Shown one piece after another: positions 42,339-48,959 of a stretch of DNA of 64,000 nt (its first letter is position 1; the number at the start of each line of letters is the position of its first letter). The notes below the pieces were generated by a model. The model ran no database searches, was not told where the DNA came from, and worked only from the letters and a program-made list of their open reading frames with translations. A program made the translations under genes and the position numbers. The DNA lies in assembly GCF_024753205.1 (NCBI RefSeq), contig NZ_JANUGZ010000003.1:558001-622000 (forward strand), written 5' to 3'. The DNA is from Massilia aurea (GTDB lineage: Bacteria > Pseudomonadota > Gammaproteobacteria > Burkholderiales > Burkholderiaceae_D).

Positions 42339-44903
42339 TCAAGCCACGGCAATGGGAATCGTGCGGCGGCGTTCATCGAACGTGGCCGGACGCACCTGGC
42401 CGCGCTCGGGCACGAACACCACGTTGCTGTCGGTTTCCGCGCTGTTGACGAAGTGGCGGAAGCGGCTGCGCACGGCCGGATTGGTGATCGCTTCCTTCCA
42501 TTCGCAGGCGTAGGTGTCGACCACGTGCTGCATCTGCGCTTCGAGTTCGTCACCGATGCCCAGGCTGTCCTCGACCACCACTTGGCGCAAATACTCGAGG
42601 CCCCCTTCGAGGTTTTCGCGCCAGGTCGACGTGCGCTGCAGGCGTTCAGCCGTGCGCACGTAGAACATCAGGAAGCGGTCGGTCAGGCGCACCACCTCGG
42701 CTTCGGTCAGATTCGACGCGATCAGCTCCGCATGGCGCGGCTTCATGCCGCCGTTGCCGCACACGTACAGGTTCCAGCCCTTGTCGGTGGCGATCAGGCC
42801 CACGTCCTTGCCCTGCGCCTCGGCGCATTCACGGGTGCAGCCCGACACGCCAAACTTGATCTTGTGCGGCGCACGCAGGCCCTTGTAGCGGTTTTCCAGT
42901 TCGATGGCAAAGCCCACGCTGTCGCCCACGCCAAAGCGGCACCAGGTCGAGCCGACGCACGATTTCACCGTGCGCAGCGACTTGCCGTAGGCGTGGCCCG
43001 ACTCGAAGCCGGCGTCGATCAGCTCTTCCCAGATCGCCGGCAGCTGGTCCACGCGCGCGCCGAACAGGTCGACCCGCTGGCCGCCCGTGATCTTGGTGTA
43101 CAGGCCGTACTTCTTGGCGACCATGCCCACCGCGATCAGGCCGTCGGCCGTGACTTCGCCGCCCGGCATGCGCGGCACGACCGAGTAGGTGCCGTCCTTC
43201 TGGATGTTGCCGAGGAAGTAGTCGTTCGAATCCTGCAGGCTGGCGTGCTTCGGTTTGAGCACGAAATCGTTCCACACCGAGGCCAGGATATTCGCTGCAG
43301 TCGGCTTGCAGACGTCGCAGCCAAGGCCACGGCCGTGGCGCGCCAGCAGTTCGCCGAATTCCTTGATGCCTTCCACGCGCACCAGGTGGTACAGCTCCTG
43401 GCGCGAGTAAGCAAAGTGTTCGCACAGGTGATTGTTGACGGCCACGCCCAGTTTTTTCAGTTCCGCGTTCAGCACCTGCGTCACGAGCGGCACGCAACCG
43501 CCGCAGGCCGTACCGGCCGTGGTGCAGCTTTTCAGTGCGCCGATCGTCGTCGCGCCGCCCGCCACCGCCTCGCACAGCGCGCCCTTCGAGATGTCGTTGC
43601 ACGAGCAGACCTGCGCCGTGGCCGGCAGCTTGTCCACGCCCAGCGCGGGCCGCACGGTATTGCCGCTCTCGGGCAGGATCAGGTATTCCGGCGCTTCGGG
43701 CAGCTCGATCTTGTTCAGCATCGTCTGCAGCAGCGCGCCGTACGATGCGGCGTCGCCCACCAGCACGCCACCGAGCAGGTACTTGCCGCAGCTCGAGACG
43801 ACGATCTTGCGGTAGGTCTGGCGCCGCTCATCCAGGAACTGGTAACTGCGGCTGCCCGGCGTGGTGCCATGCGCGTCGCCCAGGCTGGCGACGTCCACGC
43901 CCATCAGCTTGAGCTTCGTGCTCATGTCTGCGCCCGCAAAGCCACATTCGGCGCCCAGCACATGGCGCGCGGCGGTGCGCGCCATGTCGTAGCCCGGCGC
44001 CACCAGGCCAAACAGCTGGCCGCTCCACAGCGCGCATTCGCCGATCGCGTAGATGTGCGGATCGGACGTCAGGCACTGGCCGTCGATGACGATGCCGCCG
44101 CGCGCGCCTAGCTCAAGGCCCGCCTGGCGCGCCAGTTCGTCGCGCGGGCGGATGCCGGCCGAGAACACGATCATGTCGGTGTCCAGACTTGTACCGTCGG
44201 CGAACTGCATGCGATGGGTCGTCGCATCGCCATCGACGATGGCCAGCGTGTTCTTGCCGGTGTGGACGCCCACACCCAGTTCTTCGATGCGGGTGCGCAG
44301 CACGCGCGCGCCTGCATCGTCGACCTGCACCGCCATCAGGCGCGGCGCAAATTCGACGACGTGCGCCTGCAGGCCCAGGTCGCGCAGCGCCTTGGCGCAC
44401 TCCAGGCCCAGCAGGCCGCCGCCGATGACGACGCCGATGCGCTGGCGCGTCCCGTCGCCGCGGGCAGCGCATTCCTTCATCTTCTCGAGGTCTTCGATCG
44501 TGCGGTACACAAAGCAGTCCTTGCGCTCGGCGCCTGGCACGGGCGGCACGAACGGGTACGAGCCGGTGGCGAGCACCAGGCGATCGTAGGAGACGGCGCT
44601 GCCGTCGCCCAGCAGCACCGACTGCGCGGCGCGGTCGATGGCCACCACCTTTGCGTTCAGGCGCAGCACGACGCGCTCGGCCAGTTCCGCGCGTTCGAAG
44701 TAGCCCGGCGCGACCAGCGACAAATCGTCTGCGCTTTTACCGGCAAAGAATTCCGACAGGTGCACGCGGTCGTAGGCCGGACGCGGCTCTTCGCCCAGCA
44801 CCGTGACCCGCAGCGGTGTCGCCGGATCGAGCATGCTGCTGGCAGCGAGCGTTTCGAGAAATTTGTGGCCCACCATTCCGTGGCCGATGACGACGATATG
44901 CAT
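42339..44903 (-). CDS. nirB: Nitrite reductase (NADH) large subunit
   Basis: 854 residues from MHIVVIGHGMVGHKFLETL. Order: FAD- and NAD-binding domains (VIGGGLLGLECAKALRDLG), a BFD-like [2Fe-2S] module (CSCNDISKGAL, TACGGCVPL), then the sulfite/nitrite reductase repeats with siroheme/[4Fe-4S] cysteines at CVGSTWCRFG and GVSGCTRECAEA. It reduces nitrite to ammonium in the cytoplasm with NADH. Full family length; lies between narK and nirD with 11-base gaps. Confidence 0.96.
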   Translation of the reverse strand: MHIVVIGHGMVGHKFLETLAASSMLDPATPLRVTVLGEEPRPAYDRVHLSEFFAGKSADDLSLVAPGYFERAELAERVVLRLNAKVVAIDRAAQSVLLGDGSAVSYDRLVLATGSYPFVPPVPGAERKDCFVYRTIEDLEKMKECAARGDGTRQRIGVVIGGGLLGLECAKALRDLGLQAHVVEFAPRLMAVQVDDAGARVLRTRIEELGVGVHTGKNTLAIVDGDATTHRMQFADGTSLDTDMIVFSAGIRPRDELARQAGLELGARGGIVIDGQCLTSDPHIYAIGECALWSGQLFGLVAPGYDMARTAARHVLGAECGFAGADMSTKLKLMGVDVASLGDAHGTTPGSRSYQFLDERRQTYRKIVVSSCGKYLLGGVLVGDAASYGALLQTMLNKIELPEAPEYLILPESGNTVRPALGVDKLPATAQVCSCNDISKGALCEAVAGGATTIGALKSCTTAGTACGGCVPLVTQVLNAELKKLGVAVNNHLCEHFAYSRQELYHLVRVEGIKEFGELLARHGRGLGCDVCKPTAANILASVWNDFVLKPKHASLQDSNDYFLGNIQKDGTYSVVPRMPGGEVTADGLIAVGMVAKKYGLYTKITGGQRVDLFGARVDQLPAIWEELIDAGFESGHAYGKSLRTVKSCVGSTWCRFGVGDSVGFAIELENRYKGLRAPHKIKFGVSGCTRECAEAQGKDVGLIATDKGWNLYVCGNGGMKPRHAELIASNLTEAEVVRLTDRFLMFYVRTAERLQRTSTWRENLEGGLEYLRQVVVEDSLGIGDELEAQMQHVVDTYACEWKEAITNPAVRSRFRHFVNSAETDSNVVFVPERGQVRPATFDERRRTIPIAVA

Positions 44904-44914
44904 GACGTTCTCCT

Positions 44915-46222
44915 TTATGCTGCAACGGTTGCGGACGGGGTGCTGGACGGGATGCGGGACGTGCTGCCGAAGCGCGCGCCGAGCGCGCACAGGCTGGCCA
45001 CCACCACCAGGCCGCTCAGGATCGTGAGCGTGCTCTGGATGTCACCCGTACCCTTCATCAGGAAGCCCGCGGCGACAGCGCCCACATTGCCCCCGGCGCC
45101 GACGATGCCGGCCACGCCACCCAGCGCCTTGGGCGCCACGAACGGCACCAGCGCATAGGTCGCGCCGCAGGCCATGTGCGTGAACAGGCCGAACCCCAGC
45201 ATGGCCACCACGGCGAACACGACGCCGTCGGCCTGCGCGAACCACAACAGGCCCAGTGCTTCGCCGATCATCAGGACGAACAGGATGGTCACGCGGCGAT
45301 TGACGTCACCGCTCCGCGCTGCGCGGTCTGACAGCCAGCCGCCCAGGGCGCGGGCGAACAGCGCCAGCAGGCCAAAGCTGCCGGCCGCCATGCCGGCCTG
45401 GCCCAGGGTCAGGTCGAAATGATCGACGTAGTAGACGGCGGCGATGTTGTGGATGAAGATCTCGATGCCGAAGCAGGCGCCGTAGGTGACGAACAGGAGC
45501 CAGGCGCGGTGGTTGCGGCAGCCTTCGGTGAAACTGGCCCAGCCGCCCTTGCCGGCGCTGGCCGGCAGGTTGCCGGTCTTGCGCAGGTCATCGTAGTTAC
45601 CGGCCGGGCAATCCTGCGTGTAGCGCCAGTACACAAAGGCCATGATGATCATCATGACGCCCGGGACCACCAGCGCCACGCGCCAGCTCATCGACTGGCT
45701 CACGCCCAGCATCACGACGGCGGTGAGCAGCAGCGGCATCAGCGCCTGCGCCGCGCCGCCGCCCGCATTGCCCCAGCCGGCAGCGGCCGCGTTGGCGGTG
45801 CCGACCACCTTCGGCGAGAACATCACCGACGTGTGGTACTGGGTGATCACGAAGCTGGCGCCGACCGCGCCGATGCCCAGGCGGGCCAGCAGGAAGGTTT
45901 CGTAGCTCTGCGTCATGGCCACGCCCAGCACGGGAATCGCGCCGATCAGCAGCAAACCTGTATAGGTCTTGCGCGGGCCGTAGCGATCGCACAGGGGCCC
46001 GACCAGCAGGCGGACAAAAATCGTGATTGCCACTGCCGCAATATTGATATTGGCGATCTGCTCCATCGAGAGGCCGAATTCGCCTTTGATGACGGGCATC
46101 AGCGGCGCGCAGGCGAACCACGCGAAGAAGCAAATGAAGAAGGCCACCCAGGTCAGGTGGAAGGCCCGCATCGGCGCGCCCTGGAACGAGAAGAGGTTGA
46201 TGTTGTCTGCTTTGCCGGTCAT
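44915..46222 (-). CDS. narK: Nitrate/nitrite transporter, NarK/NasA MFS family
   Basis: 435 residues and 12 membrane spans. The nitrate-signature GWGNAGGGAAQALMP and the second GIVGAGGNVGAVAAGF glycine-rich helices are diagnostic of nitrate/nitrite porters, with RLLVGPLCDRYGPRK as the MFS loop. It imports nitrate for the assimilatory reductases encoded downstream. First structural gene of the operon, preceded by the regulatory leader. Confidence 0.95.
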   Translation of the reverse strand: MTGKADNINLFSFQGAPMRAFHLTWVAFFICFFAWFACAPLMPVIKGEFGLSMEQIANINIAAVAITIFVRLLVGPLCDRYGPRKTYTGLLLIGAIPVLGVAMTQSYETFLLARLGIGAVGASFVITQYHTSVMFSPKVVGTANAAAAGWGNAGGGAAQALMPLLLTAVVMLGVSQSMSWRVALVVPGVMMIIMAFVYWRYTQDCPAGNYDDLRKTGNLPASAGKGGWASFTEGCRNHRAWLLFVTYGACFGIEIFIHNIAAVYYVDHFDLTLGQAGMAAGSFGLLALFARALGGWLSDRAARSGDVNRRVTILFVLMIGEALGLLWFAQADGVVFAVVAMLGFGLFTHMACGATYALVPFVAPKALGGVAGIVGAGGNVGAVAAGFLMKGTGDIQSTLTILSGLVVVASLCALGARFGSTSRIPSSTPSATVAA

Positions 46223-46238
46223 GATTTTTCGTCCTTGG

Positions 46239-46350
46239 AAAACAAAAAGGCGTCCGCGCTGCTGCCTGGGGCAGAAGCTGCGGACGCCGTTGTCCTGGTG
46301 CCGGCCCGTCGTTGGGCTGGCGTTATATGAAGGAGATCGTCATTGATCCT
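46239..46350 (-). promoter_or_regulatory. ANTAR-target leader RNA with intrinsic terminator (NasT antitermination)
   Basis: Read leftward: hairpin P1 (46350-46331) has stem GATC/GATC and hexaloop AATGAC. Hairpin P2 (46320-46301) has stem GCCC/GGGC and hexaloop AACGAC. Then a terminator with a 9-bp stem (GGCGTCCGC, 46288-46280; 46257-46249) is followed by a T-rich run (46248-46239). Paired hexaloops with A at position 1 and G at position 4 are the known recognition sites of ANTAR proteins such as NasR and NasT. The leader begins almost at the predicted transcription start. nasT is encoded 1.3 kb upstream. Confidence 0.88.
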
Positions 46351-46362
46351 GTGCTCTGTATC

Positions 46363-46378
46363 AGCAAGAGGCGTGCCA
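46363..46378 (-). promoter_or_regulatory. Sigma-54 promoter of the narK-nirBD-nasA operon
   Basis: On the minus strand TGGCACG-N4-TTGCT, matching the sigma-54 consensus at every defined position, with GG and GC exactly 10 bases apart. Predicted start about 46352, two bases before the P1 hairpin of the leader. Implies dependence on an enhancer-binding activator such as NtrC. Confidence 0.85.
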
Positions 46379-46422
46379 CGCGCGGTTCAGGGCGGGGCCG
46401 GCAGCCGGCGCCTGCTCGACGC

Positions 46423-46466
46423 TGCATCGCGGTGCACCATTCCCCAAGATGATGCACCGGCGTGCA
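46423..46466. promoter_or_regulatory. Paired TGCA-N6-TGCA dyads, candidate activator sites
   Basis: Two sites, 46423-46436 and 46453-46466, are spaced 30 bp apart (about three helical turns). They lie 70-115 bases upstream of the sigma-54 start, where enhancer sites are expected. They are shorter than the classical 17-bp NtrC site (TGCAC-N7-GTGCA), so NtrC binding is only a suggestion. Confidence 0.45.
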
Positions 46467-46478
46467 CCGCAACTGGCG

Positions 46479-47630
46479 TCAAGCCGGTGCGAAGTCTTGA
46501 GCGAAAGCGTGCGGATCGGTGCCGTCCCAGACCCGCCCGTCCATCAGCGTGGACGTGCGCAGCGTCGTGCTAGGCAGCGGCGTGCCGGTGCGCTCGGCCG
46601 CTTCGCGATACAGGTCGATGCGGTTGACCTGCTGCGCCAGCGCCAGGTAATCGGGATCGGTACGGAGCAAGCCCCAGCGGCGGTGCTGCGTCATGAACCA
46701 CATGCCGTCGGACAGCCATGGGAAGTTCGCTTCGCCGCCAGCGTAGAAACGCAGGCCGTTGTGGCTACGCCAGGCCGCGCCTTCGTCCGCGCCGGCCAGG
46801 CAGTACTGCAGCGTCTCGCGGCTGGCATTGACATATGCGGGACTGGCCAGCACCTCGGCTGCCGCTTCGCGGTTGGCGCGCGAGGCGTCGAGCCAGCGCG
46901 CGGCCTGCAGCAACGCAGCGATCATCGCGCGGCAGGCATTTGGATGGGTCGCGGCAAAGGCGGCGCGCGTGCCCAGCGCCTTGCCGGGATGGTTCGGCCA
47001 TACCTGCTCGCTCGACGCGGCCTGTACACCGGCGCCGTCGCGCAGCGCGCGCTGGCCCCACGGCTCGCCCGCACAGAAGCCATCCATATGGCCGGCTGCC
47101 AGGCTGGCCGCCATCTGCCCCGGCGGCACCGTCACCACCCGGCAGTCCTTCAACGGATCGACGCCCTGCGCGGCCAGCCAGTAATACAGGAACATTGCGT
47201 GGTTCCCGGTCGGGAAGGTGTGCGCGAGCGTCAGGCGCTGCCCGGCCTGTACCAGGCGCGCCAACCCGCCCGGTTCTGCTGCTGCGTCGGCCCAGGTGCG
47301 CGAGAGCGTGATGTTCTGGCCATTCTGGTTCAGGTTCATCAGCACCGCCATGTCGCACTGGCCGGTGCCGATGCCGTTCTGGATCCCGTAGACCATGCCG
47401 TACAGCGCTTGCGCCGCATCGAGCTGCCCACCCACCAGGTGCTCGCGCATGCCGGTCCAGGATTGTTCGCGGCTCAGTGCAAAGCGCACGCCGTACAGTT
47501 CATCGAAGCCCAGCACCGACGCCATCACCAACGGCGCGCAGTCGGCCAGTGGCATGAAGCCGATGCGGATGGTCTCGATCTCGGGACGGTCGGTACCGGC
47601 GATCCATGCGCCCTTGCCTGCCAATGTCAT
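46479..47630 (-). CDS. nasS: Nitrate sensor NasS (NrtA-like binding fold)
   Basis: 383 residues, ABC substrate-binding fold of the NrtA/CmpA family (IRIGFMPLADCAPLVMA, ALYGMVYGIQNGIGTG, HTFPTGNHAMFLYYWLAA). No signal peptide or lipobox, which fits cytoplasmic NasS. In other bacteria NasS holds the ANTAR protein NasT inactive until nitrate binds. It is next to nasT (33-base gap) and directly upstream of the leader NasT would act on. Confidence 0.9.
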   Translation of the reverse strand: MTLAGKGAWIAGTDRPEIETIRIGFMPLADCAPLVMASVLGFDELYGVRFALSREQSWTGMREHLVGGQLDAAQALYGMVYGIQNGIGTGQCDMAVLMNLNQNGQNITLSRTWADAAAEPGGLARLVQAGQRLTLAHTFPTGNHAMFLYYWLAAQGVDPLKDCRVVTVPPGQMAASLAAGHMDGFCAGEPWGQRALRDGAGVQAASSEQVWPNHPGKALGTRAAFAATHPNACRAMIAALLQAARWLDASRANREAAAEVLASPAYVNASRETLQYCLAGADEGAAWRSHNGLRFYAGGEANFPWLSDGMWFMTQHRRWGLLRTDPDYLALAQQVNRIDLYREAAERTGTPLPSTTLRTSTLMDGRVWDGTDPHAFAQDFAPA

Positions 47631-47663
47631 AGATATCCTGATGTTCTTGTTAGCTGCGGGCGT

Positions 47664-48308
47664 TCAGCCCAGCAGGTCTTCCACGTCGATCAGGCGCTGC
47701 GCGACGTCGACCAGCTTCATGTTCTTGTTCATGGCCAGGCTGCGCAGGCGCTGGTAGGCCTGGTCCTCGGTCAGTTGGTAGCGCGTCATCAACATGCCCT
47801 TGGCGCGGTCGAGCACCTTGCGCTCAGCCAGCTTTTGCCGGGTATCGCTCAATTCATCGAGGAGCCGCTGCTCGCGCCGGAAGCGCGCCAGCGCGACGTC
47901 GAGCACCGGCTTGACGCGCTCGGCCTGCAGGCCGGCCACGATGTACGCCGATACGCCCGCTTCCAGTGCGGCGTCCATGCTGGCCGGGGCATCGTCCTCG
48001 GTGAACAGCACGATGGGCCGGCGCGCATCGCGGGTGGCAATCACGATGTGTTCGAGCACGTCGCGCGCGTCGGACTCGCTGTCGAGGATGATCAGATCGG
48101 GCTGCAACTGCGCGATGCGCTCGGGCAGGAACACGTCGGCCGGAAGCGATGCGACCAGATCGTAGCCCGATTCGAGCAGGCCAATGCGCAGCGCGGTGCT
48201 GCGCCGGGTCTGCGCTGCGTGGGCCGCATCGGGGTCGGCACCGGGTGCTGTTGCAGACAGCACCACAACAATGCGCAAATGTGGGGTTGTTGTGTCTCGC
48301 GGTTTCAT
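47664..48308 (-). CDS. nasT: ANTAR-domain antiterminator NasT
   Basis: 214 residues: an N-terminal receiver-like domain (ALRIGLLESGYDLV, LDSESDARDVLEHI) lacking a convincing phospho-accepting set, a coiled linker (RFRREQRLLDELSDTRQKL), and an ANTAR domain (VLDRAKGMLMTRYQLTEDQAYQRLRSLAMNKNM). ANTAR proteins bind two-hairpin hexaloop RNA and prevent termination; the matching RNA lies before narK. The first 16 residues (MKPRDTTTPHL...) look atypical and no ribosome binding site is clear, so a downstream TTG or GTG start is possible. Confidence 0.92.
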   Translation of the reverse strand: MKPRDTTTPHLRIVVVLSATAPGADPDAAHAAQTRRSTALRIGLLESGYDLVASLPADVFLPERIAQLQPDLIILDSESDARDVLEHIVIATRDARRPIVLFTEDDAPASMDAALEAGVSAYIVAGLQAERVKPVLDVALARFRREQRLLDELSDTRQKLAERKVLDRAKGMLMTRYQLTEDQAYQRLRSLAMNKNMKLVDVAQRLIDVEDLLG

Positions 48309-48320
48309 GCAGTTTTTGCA

Positions 48321-48336
48321 TGCAAGAATCGTACCG
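48321..48336 (-). promoter_or_regulatory. Possible sigma-54 promoter near the nasT start
   Basis: CGGTACG-N4-TTGCA on the minus strand has the GG-N10-GC spacing and a perfect -12 half, but two mismatches in the -24 half. The start point would fall at about 48310, nearly on the annotated nasT ATG. That makes sense only if nasT starts further downstream or is nearly leaderless. Confidence 0.3.
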
Positions 48337-48538
48337 TGTTGCCCGATTGCATTTAATCCTTGCCCTTCTTATGCGTGTGCCGATTGTCGAGATATGCGTC
48401 AAGCGCATATCTTTCCAGTGAGCAACTAAACAATTATTCGTTTTATGAATCGCGGGAATCACGAATGAAAAGTTTTCTTATGACTCGATGACTCCTATAC
48501 TGCAACGCAACATGACAGTATTTAACCAGGAGCGCAAC

Positions 48539-48655
48539 ATGACTGCAGCTATCCAGCAAACCAATTTCTTCGCGGCAGCGATCGCCGCCATCCGTAGTTT
48601 TTCGCAAGACCTGTACATCGCCCACGGCGGTTACGCTCCATCGGTGCGGGGTTAA
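48539..48655 (+). CDS. Small protein of 38 residues, unknown
   Basis: The ATG at 48539 has AGGAG seven bases upstream. The product starts MTAAIQQTNFFAAAIAAI, an Ala/Phe-rich amphipathic or membrane-seeking segment, and ends IAHGGYAPSVRG. A TATACT (48496-48501) with a weak TTTTCT -35 (17 bp) lies 38 bases before the start. The stop is 2 bases before another small gene on the same strand. Good translation signals and tandem arrangement support a real gene; I do not recognise the family. Confidence 0.6.
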   Translation: MTAAIQQTNFFAAAIAAIRSFSQDLYIAHGGYAPSVRG

Positions 48656-48657
48656 TC

Positions 48658-48765
48658 ATGCATCCACTCGAATACCTGACCATCGCCCTGGCCGTGCTGA
48701 CCGTTGCCGCCCGCGTCTCGATGTATCTGCCACGTCCGCCAAAAGGCCCGTTCAAGGCAATGTAA
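48658..48765 (+). CDS. Small membrane protein of 35 residues, unknown
   Basis: Starts ATGCATCCACTCG two bases after the previous stop, so probably translated by coupling. Product: MHPLEYLTIALAVLTVAARV then SMYLPRPPKGPFKAM, i.e. one predicted transmembrane helix followed by a short Pro/Lys cytoplasmic-like tail. A hairpin with T-rich end follows at 48817-48858. Its composition is that of a single-pass regulatory micro-protein; function unknown. Confidence 0.6.
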   Translation: MHPLEYLTIALAVLTVAARVSMYLPRPPKGPFKAM

Positions 48766-48816
48766 GCAAGGGGGCAAACGCCCCGATCAAGGCAGAATAA
48801 TCTGCCTGTAATACCG

Positions 48817-48858
48817 AACGCCGGCCGTATTGACATACTGCCGGCGTTTGTATTTATA
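48817..48858 (+). terminator. Terminator after the two small genes
   Basis: A 9-bp perfect stem AACGCCGGC/GCCGGCGTT (48817-48825, 48840-48848) with a 14-base loop, followed by TGTATTTAT. It lies 52 bases past the second small stop and before the S9 peptidase. A smaller GGCAGA/TCTGCC hairpin precedes it (48791-48806). Confidence 0.65.
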
Positions 48859-48959
48859 GTAAAAAAACCTTCTCCGATCCGCGCGCCGTGGCAAGTGGCT
48901 GCGCTAGAATGCATTCGCATTTCTGGCCAGAAAGCCCTTCTTTCACTTACCACATACCC

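Noticed and set aside
46449-48356. 635-codon open frame antisense to nasS and nasT
   Set aside because: Shadow frame; both nasS and nasT are recognisable families on the minus strand.
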